Part shown: positions 32,701-38,653 of the stretch, one piece after another
How positions within the stretch are numbered: the stretch's first letter is position 1
How the letters are laid out: each line of letters starts with the position of its first letter
Source: an uncultured Slackia sp.
GTDB taxonomy: Bacteria; Actinomycetota; Coriobacteriia; Coriobacteriales; Eggerthellaceae
Assembly (NCBI RefSeq): GCF_959608125.1
Contig: NZ_CAUHPG010000022.1
Span: 1 to 38,653 of the forward strand
DNA length: 38,653 nt
Direction of reading: 5' to 3'
Notes under the pieces: model-generated
Database searches by the model: none
What the model was told of the DNA's origin: nothing
What the model saw: only the letters and a program-made list of their open reading frames with translations
Position numbers and translations under genes: made by a program

Positions 32701-33170
32701 TGCAGCAGATCTATTCCTTCGCAGCGGGCGATATCAATACCGAGGTGTGGTTCGTCGCGCTCGGCTCGGAACTTGCCGGCAACGGCGGCATCAAGGCGTT
32801 CCTGGCGGAGCATGCTCCCGACATGCGCGGCGCGGTGATCGTGAACCTCGAATCGCTCGGCGCGGGCACGCTTTCGTACTTGGAGAAAGAAGGCGAGCTG
32901 AGGCAGGCTTCGTGTTCTCCACGCATGAAGCGTTTCGTGCGCAAGGCGTCTCAGGCGTCGGGCGTCAGCATCTTGGCGAGTAGGATCGACTGGCGCGAGA
33001 GTGCCGCGAGCTACGCTCAGAAGCATCGCATGCAGGCGATGACGCTCGTCGGCATGGACGGCAACAAGCCGGCTCGTTACGGAGAGGCCGACGATATCAT
33101 CGAGAACATCGACCCCGACGCTCTCGACCGCAGCGCCGATATGGTCATCGAGCTGCTGAAGAACATTTAA
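29742..33170 (+). CDS. giant M28-peptidase-like membrane protein, probably inactive
   Basis: The 1142-residue product begins like an M28 aminopeptidase (HIAYLSQEIGPRPAGTEEE) and has hydrophobic segments at about 59-96 and 160-213. Peptidase-fold motifs are recognisable but altered: usual AHYDS is ANYDS (Asn141 for His), usual GANDNASG is GANSNASG (Ser226 for Asp), and the usual Glu pair is reduced to one Glu (E1010 in GSELAG). Between about residue 245 and 995 lies a huge acidic insertion rich in Ala, Glu, Pro and Val, with a coiled-coil-like AAEAAEAARREQEEADRL segment. The C-terminal M28 half resumes at EVWFVALGSE and ends ADMVIELLKNI. It is likely a scaffold or pseudoenzyme. The ATG at 29742 follows AAGAAGG; a GTG at 29715 is an alternative. 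Confidence 0.82.
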   Translation: MSKPIDHIAYLSQEIGPRPAGTEEEQQAALYITERFQKETRLPVNIEDFTCSSNADMPKLICYIVTIVAVLLGLFLPVAAIPAVVASVLSAAVFVAESFDKPVLSQLFMKGVSQNVVAKYEPSHDPDGAGTRRRKVILVANYDSGKVRHDLAGFLPSIKRPMQYAAIVSMCLLPVVLLIRQFAFAGEGIGATACLVIAVILLVAVVVPAAFIALEKASAYNEGANSNASGIAVMLEVARRIGSGEASGEPFPEGVMHDEETARAAGVVPDGATLSYEHGAGDGGEQAYMNDELLSEGPSAEDLSRMRKETRSALTSAPIETLAAAAAKAAELHEAAEAAEAARREQEEADRLAAEAEAEERARLEEEMRLAAEAAKVKPTPTVPEWYLKATEKARKSEPLLGKSESSYRSRYADFPDERRVVEEEVMPEDEPIEIQEIPGSVEQVPYEDDFTAESESEQQASVEDGSAAAEPVEQNAEDEALAAVDEAESDQHVSDQKDSDASVRDLSADKQGDSASVASEAVQSAEEPEAGATTAMPAVSDAGTLDLEALRAAAAEVTSEPVEVVAAPDAVASVEAPAEEAVASEATDAAPVIVAEQAQPIEVAVASADATVPVSPQMMYYKEPEDRSQEMMDRARKERSVVTLTADEVKDMEVSIEKAVPVASSAEVTSIPVEGAVREVAETAPETPVAAASTAVMPVQPAAAPQPAPAAPAQMQAGRIIEARVPVVDLPSITLPAMQAPDPRPVSFEELRQRAPLASAAESKGEEAAKDLLSISLPSIDGPSGATGSFARVDAPQTQNTSVSLTGSFAPVGAIGAEPVGDELIENVDPEDVYVDDADDSVFEEEFTETGAFAGPGYVEMPQSRVGRFFGKFRRKKKDEEQSAHEWLDVDENFDARSAGKARGSWESFRNEDDDWQGGAFDGIKARLPRKEDEEGEDGPYEGRARLSAPAVSHDAFAAALAAANAAAEAKGEKPVAEDDPYEEDMQQIYSFAAGDINTEVWFVALGSELAGNGGIKAFLAEHAPDMRGAVIVNLESLGAGTLSYLEKEGELRQASCSPRMKRFVRKASQASGVSILASRIDWRESAASYAQKHRMQAMTLVGMDGNKPARYGEADDIIENIDPDALDRSADMVIELLKNI

Positions 33171-33176
33171 CGACGC

Positions 33177-33210
33177 AAGGGGCCGCGCATCGTAGCGCGG
33201 CCCCTTTCCA
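33177..33210 (+). terminator. intrinsic terminator of the M28-like gene
   Basis: Twelve-bp GC-rich stem (33177-33188 with 33195-33206), then a short T run. Confidence 0.8.
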
Positions 33211-33338
33211 TGAACATCGGAAGAACAACGGGGCGAATTGCTGCTGCAAGCCGGCAAGTACGCTATCATTGAGAATATGAGGGCCGCATAACGACCCGTT
33301 TATCTGGGAGTTCTCCCATCTGAAGTTTGGAGGTAACA

Positions 33339-33488
33339 ATGGCGATCGAGGCATACTGCGTGAAATGCAAGGCCAAGAAGGTCATGCAGGATCCCGTCGA
33401 GGGCACGACCAAGAACGGCAAGCCGATCACCAAAGGCAAATGCCCCGATTGCGGCACTACGATTTGCCGTATCGGAGCTGCAAAATAG
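33339..33488 (+). CDS. DUF5679 zinc-ribbon protein
   Basis: A 49-residue protein with paired Cys motifs CVKC (7-10) and CPDC (35-38), a short zinc ribbon of the DUF5679 type seen mainly in actinobacteria and some other phyla. The pattern KNGKPITKGKCPDCGT is characteristic. Function is unknown; the fold resembles topoisomerase-associated zinc ribbons, so nucleic-acid contact is possible but unproven. The ATG follows TTTGGAGG, a very strong ribosome site, implying high expression. Single gene with its own terminator. Confidence 0.88.
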   Translation: MAIEAYCVKCKAKKVMQDPVEGTTKNGKPITKGKCPDCGTTICRIGAAK

Positions 33489-33497
33489 CTTCTATGG

Positions 33498-33532
33498 CGC
33501 GGCTCCCCAAGAGAGGGGAGCCGCGTTGCATT
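33498..33532 (+). terminator. intrinsic terminator of the zinc-ribbon gene
   Basis: Eleven-bp stem CGCGGCTCCCC/GGGGAGCCGCG (33498-33508 with 33515-33525), then TTGCATTTCT. Confidence 0.75.
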
Positions 33533-33624
33533 TCTGCCCTATGGGGTTGAGGGTTCGTTCGATTTCGGGCGTTGACGCGAGTCGATGCCCGTTTTTATGG
33601 ACAACCGACGAAATCGGCACCGAA

Positions 33625-33657
33625 TGAAAAAAGCTCCGCCGAAGCGGAGCCTTTTTC
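33625..33657. terminator. terminator of the SLH surface-protein gene
   Basis: Stem GCTCCGC/GCGGAGC (33633-33639 with 33644-33650) with a 4-base loop. It is flanked by A and T tracts on both sides and ends the minus-strand SLH transcript. Confidence 0.85.
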
Positions 33658-33696
33658 ATGAGTTCTAACAGGCTGGAACGAGCTCGTTCGATGCCG

Positions 33697-36600
33697 CTAG
33701 GCTGCGAGACGCATCATGAGCATCGCAGCTTCGGCGCGCGTAGCAGAAGCTTGCGAGGCCAGTAGAAGCGTGCCGTCGGATGCTTCGATGCCGTGCAGAA
33801 TATCGGCGCCGACGGCCCACGACAGGTATTCGGCAGCCCAGCCGGATACCTCATCGGCATCGGGGTAGGCGGAAAGGTCCGCACGCGCGGAAACGTCCTC
33901 GCCTTGCATCTCGGACCAGCGCATCAGTACGGCCGCAGCTTGCTCGCGCGTCAGGGAGTCGTTCGGTCCGAAGAGGTCGGAGCCTTCGTAGCCTTCATAG
34001 ATGCCTTCGGAGACGGCCCATGCAATAGCGCCGTAGAACCAATCATCCTGCGAGACGTCGGAGAAGGACGAGGCGAGCGTTGCTGCCGGCTTGCCTTCGA
34101 GGTTCCACAGAATCTGAACCATCTGCGCGCGCGTGAGATTCATTTCGGGCCCGAAAAGCCCGGCAAGGTCGCCGGATTCGAAGCCGTTCATAACCTCGTT
34201 GGATACTGCCCAGTCTATTGCGACGTGATACCACTTGGCGCGGTCGACGTCGGGGAAGATGTGGCTCGGGCACGATGCTCCGCCGTCGCAGGCGAACGTA
34301 ACGGCTACCGTCGCATCGGAGGAGGGCATCTCGAAGGTGAAGGAATTCTCGTCTTTTGCGATGGTTTCGACGAGCGCGCCCTTGGCGTCCTTGACCAATA
34401 TGGATTCGGTCAAGAATCCCTTTGCGGGAGTCGTGACGATCGTGACGGTTTCGCCGGCGGCGGCATTTTCGGGATCGGCCGCGACAGTGCCGTTTTCGAC
34501 AGGGGCGATGGTGACGGCGTATTTATACTCGGGTGCGGGCGGGACGTATCCTCCCACGACGATGTTCTCAATGGAGTCGGGCTTGGTCTGAATCGCGATA
34601 TCGAGACCGGCCGCATCGTTGTTATCGATCCGCTCCTTGATATGGGCGATGACTTGCTCGATCGCGGTGTCGTTCCCAAGTGCTGCTTTGATGCTTTCCA
34701 CCGTGCTGTTGTCGATCCAGACTTTCGCCGCCGTTTCAGGCCCCTTGAACAGGGTTCCCTTGATTGTCATGGACGGAACGGTGCTCACGTTTTTGCCCAT
34801 GGCGAATTCGATATGGGCGTATGCGCCGGCATCGGGAGTAAGCGTGCAATTCCTTATATCGATATTCGTTGCGCCGTTGATGATGACGGACGTGTAGCTG
34901 CCGCCATTGATGCTCGCTCCGTCCAAGGCTCCGCCGTCGACGCAGTAGAACTGCACGCCGTGTTTGGCATTGCCGTTGGTGTTGACAACGAGGTCCTTCA
35001 GCGTGACGCCGTCGCCTCCGGCCGTGACGAAAGCGCCGTTGGCAATTACGGATGTGCAGTTGATGGCATGTCCGTTGCCGTCGATCGTTACGCCGGCAGG
35101 TACCGTGACGGCTTCGGAGGAGTCGACGCTGCCGAGCAGTTCGATGGTGTCTTTCGCCTTTGCATCGGCGAGGGCGGCTTCGAGCGACAGGTAGCCCTTG
35201 TCGCCGATTTTAGCGACATAGCTCGCGACGGATTCCCCAGGCGTGACGGTTTGTCCTCCGACGAGGATCGGGCTGTCGGTGCCGTTTTCAATCTCGACGC
35301 CTGCGGGAGGGGTAGGGAGATTCTCGTTTTCATCGACGTTCGTGATAGTTACCGTGCTGCCAGGCTTGGCATTTTGTATGGCGTCCCTGGCGTCAGAAAA
35401 GAAGACGGGTCGGCCATTATTTTCGACGACTGCCTCGCTGATGACAGTCAGCTGATTTTTTCCGACGTCAACCGTGGCATCTTCGCTGTGGACGAGTTCG
35501 AGGCCGCCTTCTGCGGGGGTAATCGTTGTATTTGCCAGCGTTCCGCCGTTGACCGTGAGCGCTCCGCCTGCGGTGATGTTTGCAAGAATTTTTCCATTAG
35601 GGCCAGCAGGCGCGTTGTTGTTGCCCGAAATAACGGCATCGTTTGCAACTTCGTTGCCCACGTCCAGCACCGTGTCGATCAGCGTGATCTTTGCGTTGAT
35701 GGTATCTTCGTCGTAGAACCAGATTGCGTTTCCGCCAATGATGTCTCCACCGTCGCGGTTGTTGTTTCCGCCCAGAATCGAGGAATTCTCAACAGTCAGC
35801 TGAACCGGCCCGTAGATTTCCATGCCCCTGCTTGCGGAATTGGTGATAAAGCCTTCGGCAGGAGAGCCGCCTTCGACCGTGCAGTTCTTAATGTCAACCG
35901 TGGTGGCCGGCGACGTGCAGTATACGCCGCCGCCAGGAGTAGAGGTACGCGACGTGCCGCCTGAAATCTCCACGCCGTCAAGTACGAGAGACCCTGCAAC
36001 GTTGACGCCATGTCCGCCGCTTGTGCCGTGCCTGCCGGTGATTGTACCGCCGGTGACTACTGCAGAAGCGTTTGTGTTCAAGAAGAGGCCGTGCCCGCCG
36101 CCGCCACTATTGGCAGAGGAGTCGCCAATCAGGGTGCTATCGACAATCTTTGCCGGCGTATCGCCCGTTGTACGCAGCTCAAGCGCATTACCCGACGTGT
36201 CGGATCCCGATGCTCCACCAATAATCGTGCTTTTCGTGATTTCGACGGCCGCCTTGCTGTATGCGTATACCGCAGCAGCAGAACTCTTGTTGCCATAAGA
36301 CAGGCCGACTATCTTGGATTCCTCGATGGTCAGTTTGCCCTCGCTCGAGAAGTTGATTGTGCGGAAATCGCCAATAGTTCCATTGCTTGCAATCGCGCCG
36401 GCGTTGACTTCCGCTTTGCCGCGAACGGTCAGGTTGGCTTTTCCTGAAACGTCGATGATGCCTGCGGGTGAAAAGAGGTCGACATCGCCGTATTCTCCGC
36501 CCGTAATCGTGCCTTCTCCATTGATGATGACCGATCCGTCGTCAATGTCGAGAAGAAGCACTTTGAGGTATTTTTCATCCGACGTGTCGCGACTTAGCGT

Positions 36601-36813
36601 ATGCCCGTTGAGGTTGATAGTCACGTCTTGCTTGATTGAGACGGTCGAGGTCAGAATTACGTCGTCTTCCAGCGTGATGGTACCGTCTTTGGCTGAATTC
36701 ACGAATTCCGGGCCCGTCATGGTCGTCGCCGCGAATGCCGTGGCAGGCATCAGCAGAAGAAATGTCGCTGCCGCGCATAGCGCCGCGCATATCCGCGTTC
36801 TCATGGTTTTCAT
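33697..36813 (-). CDS. SLH-anchored surface protein with parallel beta-helix region
   Basis: Secreted cell-wall protein of unknown role. The 1038-residue product has a signal peptide (1-28, cleavage after AFA). A long Gly/Thr/Asn/Val-rich region follows with repeated short strands (VTINLNGHTL, LTIEESKIVGLSYG, AVEITKSTIIGGASG), typical of right-handed parallel beta-helix (pectate-lyase-like) folds. A beta-repeat region (YAVTIAPVENGTVAADPENAAAGETVTI) follows. Three SLH domains from about 848 to the end (FPDVDRAKWYHVAIDWAV, FSDVSQDDWFYGAIAWAV, YPDADEVSGWAAEYLSWAV) would anchor it to pyruvylated wall polymer. The ATG at 36813 follows a perfect GGAGGT; the open frame to 36996 is upstream of that site. 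Carbohydrate binding or cleavage is a guess. Confidence 0.9.
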   Translation of the reverse strand: MKTMRTRICAALCAAATFLLLMPATAFAATTMTGPEFVNSAKDGTITLEDDVILTSTVSIKQDVTINLNGHTLSRDTSDEKYLKVLLLDIDDGSVIINGEGTITGGEYGDVDLFSPAGIIDVSGKANLTVRGKAEVNAGAIASNGTIGDFRTINFSSEGKLTIEESKIVGLSYGNKSSAAAVYAYSKAAVEITKSTIIGGASGSDTSGNALELRTTGDTPAKIVDSTLIGDSSANSGGGGHGLFLNTNASAVVTGGTITGRHGTSGGHGVNVAGSLVLDGVEISGGTSRTSTPGGGVYCTSPATTVDIKNCTVEGGSPAEGFITNSASRGMEIYGPVQLTVENSSILGGNNNRDGGDIIGGNAIWFYDEDTINAKITLIDTVLDVGNEVANDAVISGNNNAPAGPNGKILANITAGGALTVNGGTLANTTITPAEGGLELVHSEDATVDVGKNQLTVISEAVVENNGRPVFFSDARDAIQNAKPGSTVTITNVDENENLPTPPAGVEIENGTDSPILVGGQTVTPGESVASYVAKIGDKGYLSLEAALADAKAKDTIELLGSVDSSEAVTVPAGVTIDGNGHAINCTSVIANGAFVTAGGDGVTLKDLVVNTNGNAKHGVQFYCVDGGALDGASINGGSYTSVIINGATNIDIRNCTLTPDAGAYAHIEFAMGKNVSTVPSMTIKGTLFKGPETAAKVWIDNSTVESIKAALGNDTAIEQVIAHIKERIDNNDAAGLDIAIQTKPDSIENIVVGGYVPPAPEYKYAVTIAPVENGTVAADPENAAAGETVTIVTTPAKGFLTESILVKDAKGALVETIAKDENSFTFEMPSSDATVAVTFACDGGASCPSHIFPDVDRAKWYHVAIDWAVSNEVMNGFESGDLAGLFGPEMNLTRAQMVQILWNLEGKPAATLASSFSDVSQDDWFYGAIAWAVSEGIYEGYEGSDLFGPNDSLTREQAAAVLMRWSEMQGEDVSARADLSAYPDADEVSGWAAEYLSWAVGADILHGIEASDGTLLLASQASATRAEAAMLMMRLAA

Positions 36814-37333
36814 TCGCACTACCTCCTTGCTTGCATTGTTCCGATACGAGGGATGCCCCTTATCGTTCAGCAGGGTTCCGAGGAATGGTCGCGCAGAACG
36901 GCGGGGCTTCGTGTGTCGCCCTTTGTTGCCTTGGTCTCTTATAACCACCTCCTTTGCGAGCATCGACGCCGCGGTCGGCGTTTTTTTCGATTGCATTCAT
37001 GAGGACAGTTGGAAACGAAACGCGATAATTCGAAGAGAACGACCGCGCGTAAAGGACATTCATGCCTGCGTTGCCGTTCTTCTCGGGTTTTGGTGTTGTG
37101 GAATGAAGTGTTTTGCGGACCGCCTTTCTCTACTGTGCATTCATTGCACTTGGCTGCTGTCGGGAAAACCGTACAGGATTGTTTTTTTGCGGTACTTGAA
37201 CAGGGGATTTTCGGTATATTTTCGGTCGGCGGCCGACCAGGCGCGACTCCGTGCGAACTCGATGCCTCCGGGCGAATATGATGATTGTCGACGATGCTTC
37301 GTCTGTATGCGCTATACTGTTCGATGCTCATAT
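36814..37333. other. intergenic region between SLH gene and tRNA-Gly
   Basis: About 520 bases with no convincing gene. It must contain the SLH promoter, which I cannot place with confidence. A second GGAGGT sequence occurs on the minus strand near 36950 without a usable start codon. A plus-strand terminator-like hairpin lies at 36966-36987. TATACT at 37313-37318 is the probable -10 of tRNA-Gly. No known riboswitch was recognised. Confidence 0.5.
36966..36987 (+). terminator. orphan plus-strand terminator in SLH leader region
   Basis: Stem ACGCCG/CGGCGT (36966-36971 with 36976-36981) followed directly by seven T (36981-36987). No plus-strand gene lies upstream, so it may end an antisense or small RNA, or read-through transcription. 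Confidence 0.5.
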
Positions 37334-37408
37334 GCGGGTGTGGCCAAGTGGTAAGGCAAAAGCTTCCCAAGCTTTCATTCGCGGGTTCGAGTCCCGTCAC
37401 CCGCTCCA
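37334..37408 (+). tRNA. tRNA-Gly(CCC)
   Basis: A 75-nt cloverleaf: acceptor GCGGGTG/CACCCGC, anticodon loop TTCCCAA (anticodon CCC), T-arm GCGGGTTCGAGTCCCGT, encoded CCA at 37406-37408. Confidence 0.96.
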
Positions 37409-37420
37409 TTTCAACTAATG

Positions 37421-37450
37421 AAGCCGTCGGTTTCCGACGGCTTTCTTTAT
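37421..37450. terminator. bidirectional terminator between tRNA-Gly and the 5-FCL gene
   Basis: Ten-bp stem AAGCCGTCGG/CCGACGGCTT (37421-37430 with 37434-37443), then TCTTTAT. It serves tRNA-Gly and, on the other strand, the 5-formyl-THF cyclo-ligase gene, which ends at 37447. Confidence 0.8.
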
Positions 37451-38139
37451 GCGTATACGATGACGGGGAGGGCCAGGTCGTGATTTTCGGCGGGAACGCG
37501 CACGACGCGCTGTTCTGCGAATGCGACGCCGATAACGATGCACGTCTCGGATACGAGGGGAAGATAGGCGTCGTAATTGCCCCCGCCATATCCAAGCCGC
37601 CTTCGCTGTTCGTCGAAGGCGACGAGCGGGACGATGATGGCTTCGAGCGCATCGGGTGCCGCCATGGGGAAAGAAGCGACGGCCGCATCGTCGTGAGCGA
37701 TGCGTTTCAGCGGGTTTTGCACGAAGGGGATGGTCCCGTCGTGCCAGGCGCTTCGAGAGACCATTCGCATATCCATCGGCCGTGTGCTGCCTTTCGGATT
37801 CATGCAGGGAAGGGCGACCTGTATTTCGTTGCGAAAGCAGAGGTCGATCAGCTCGTCCAGATTCGCCTCGTCGCTGAAGGCTGAATAGAGGGCGACGGCG
37901 TCTCCTTTGCGCAAGGCAGGTGTCGACGCCGCTTTTCGGTCGGCGAGGATGCGGGCTTCGATGGTCGTATTTTCTTCGCGTTCACCTTCCTCGAGGCCCA
38001 GTATGCGGCCGACTTCCGTGCATAAAGCATGCGATTTCATCGAGCGTTCATGCGGAGAGAGGGAGCTTCGTAGGGTACGAATCTGGCTTCTGATGAGGGA
38101 TTTCTTGCCAATAATGGGATTATTCACGTTGTCAGACAT
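37447..38139 (-). CDS. 5-formyltetrahydrofolate cyclo-ligase
   Basis: Converts 5-formyl-THF to 5,10-methenyl-THF with ATP, returning folate to the one-carbon pool. The 230-residue product has KKSLIRSQIRTLRSSLS near the N-terminus, VALYSAFSDEANLDELI, VALPCM, and the ATP/substrate motif RRRLGYGGGNYDAYL, ending FAEQRVVRVPAENHDLALPVIV. A stretch at about 50-75 (EGEREENTTIEARILADRKAAST) looks like a small charged insertion. The ATG follows AAAGGGG. Single gene, converging with tRNA-Gly. Confidence 0.93.
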   Translation of the reverse strand: MSDNVNNPIIGKKSLIRSQIRTLRSSLSPHERSMKSHALCTEVGRILGLEEGEREENTTIEARILADRKAASTPALRKGDAVALYSAFSDEANLDELIDLCFRNEIQVALPCMNPKGSTRPMDMRMVSRSAWHDGTIPFVQNPLKRIAHDDAAVASFPMAAPDALEAIIVPLVAFDEQRRRLGYGGGNYDAYLPLVSETCIVIGVAFAEQRVVRVPAENHDLALPVIVYA

Positions 38140-38224
38140 GAAAAATTCCCCTTTCTGTCCTCATCGGGCTCATGCTTCATTTGGAATATACCGAACATAA
38201 AATAAGAAAAAATGAAATTAGTGT

Positions 38225-38253
38225 TTGACAATGCGGAATGTACGGGTTATTAT
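38225..38253 (+). promoter_or_regulatory. promoter of first tRNA-Arg
   Basis: Perfect -35 TTGACA (38225-38230), 17-base spacer, -10 TATTAT (38248-38253), followed by AACGAGCT. A strong stable-RNA promoter. Confidence 0.85.
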
Positions 38254-38271
38254 AAACGAGCTTTACGAGTT

Positions 38272-38348
38272 GCGCCGTTACCTCAGCTGGATAGAGGGAC
38301 TGACTACGAATCAGTACGTCGGGGGTTCGAATCCCTCACGGCGCACCA
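38272..38348 (+). tRNA. tRNA-Arg(ACG), copy 1
   Basis: A 77-nt cloverleaf: acceptor GCGCCGT/ACGGCGC, anticodon loop CTACGAA (anticodon ACG), encoded CCA. Identical to copy 2. Confidence 0.97.
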
Positions 38349-38358
38349 TTTGAATTCT

Positions 38359-38384
38359 AACCGCCTATCGAGGCGGTTTTTTTA
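38359..38384 (+). terminator. intrinsic terminator of tRNA-Arg copy 1
   Basis: Eight-bp stem AACCGCCT/AGGCGGTT (38359-38366 with 38371-38378), then a T run. Confidence 0.85.
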
Positions 38385-38525
38385 TGCCTCGGTTTCGCTG
38401 TGGGCATGCGAGTCCTTTTCGCCTAAAGGCGCGCGTTCTGCGGGCGTTTCCCGTTTGCGAAGAGGGGCGAATTGTCGGCATGGTTCTTGTTGCCGACAAA
38501 TTTTCGAAATTGGCAAAGAAAGTCT

Positions 38526-38554
38526 TTGACACGCTTGGAGCATGCTGCTATTAT
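38526..38554 (+). promoter_or_regulatory. promoter of second tRNA-Arg
   Basis: -35 TTGACA (38526-38531), 17-base spacer, -10 TATTAT (38549-38554), followed by the same AACGAGCT block as the first copy. Confidence 0.85.
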
Positions 38555-38573
38555 GAACGAGCTGCTTTGAAAT

Positions 38574-38650
38574 GCGCCGTTACCTCAGCTGGATAGAGGG
38601 ACTGACTACGAATCAGTACGTCGGGGGTTCGAATCCCTCACGGCGCACCA
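38574..38650 (+). tRNA. tRNA-Arg(ACG), copy 2
   Basis: Identical 77-nt sequence to copy 1, 302 bases downstream, with encoded CCA. Its terminator lies beyond the window. Confidence 0.97.
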
Positions 38651-38653
38651 CTT

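Noticed and set aside
29691..33269. 1192-codon open frame antisense to the M28-like gene
   Set aside because: It mirrors the coding strand's biased codon use (Ala/Glu/Val-rich), gives a repetitive Gly/Leu/Arg/His product with no recognisable domain, and overlaps a gene with clear motifs.
33793..35964. 723-codon plus-strand open frame antisense to the SLH gene
   Set aside because: No domain, no ribosome site; the opposite strand encodes clear SLH domains and a signal peptide.
36814..36996. 61-residue N-terminal extension of the SLH protein
   Set aside because: It would place the signal peptide internally; the perfect GGAGGT marks the ATG at 36813.
38472..38499. 9-bp inverted repeat TTGTCGGCA/TGCCGACAA before the second tRNA-Arg
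   Set aside because: A 10-base loop and only a short following T run, with no gene to terminate after the tRNA terminator at 38359; probably chance.

Overview
This 38.7-kb window holds the chromosomal replication origin of a fairly high-GC, apparently anaerobic bacterium. Gene order (dnaA-dnaN-recF-DUF721-gyrB-gyrA-tRNA-Ile-tRNA-Ala on one side, rpmH-rnpA-yidD-yidC-jag-rsmG-parA-parB on the other), a reverse rubrerythrin, an SLH-anchored surface protein and a DUF5679 zinc ribbon fit an actinobacterium of the Coriobacteriia (Eggerthella/Slackia-like). That placement is an inference from style and content; no database search was possible.

Layout. Genes left of about 15.3 kb run mostly on the minus strand and genes right of about 16.3 kb mostly on the plus strand, so both arms are transcribed away from oriC (about 15,310-16,290). 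oriC has DnaA boxes, an AT-rich stretch and a repeated GTTTTCCA octamer. Left arm outward: a HATPase/winged-helix fusion protein, dnaA, dnaN, recF, a DciA-like DUF721 protein, gyrB, a parS site, gyrA, tRNA-Ile, tRNA-Ala, a membrane J-domain protein translationally coupled to typA, a PpiC-type foldase lipoprotein and a partial tRNA-Ser. Right arm outward: rpmH, rnpA, yidD, yidC, jag/khpB, rsmG, two parS sites around the parAB promoter, parA, parB, rlmN, reverse rubrerythrin (minus), ddl, an unknown tail-anchored protein (minus), a DnaQ-exonuclease/DinG helicase, an unknown coiled-coil membrane protein, a very large M28-peptidase-like protein that appears catalytically dead, a 49-residue zinc ribbon, an SLH surface protein (minus), tRNA-Gly, 5-formyl-THF cyclo-ligase (minus) and two identical tRNA-Arg genes with matching promoters.

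The most interesting material is (1) the unusual regulator between oriC and dnaA. Its promoter carries a perfect DnaA box between the -35 and -10 and overlaps a perfect palindrome, suggesting a feedback circuit on initiation. (2) The 25.3-33.2 kb block contains the nuclease-helicase, a coiled-coil membrane protein and an M28-like protein with several metal-ligand positions replaced and an insertion of about 750 residues. (3) GyrA has Phe at the position where substitutions give quinolone resistance.
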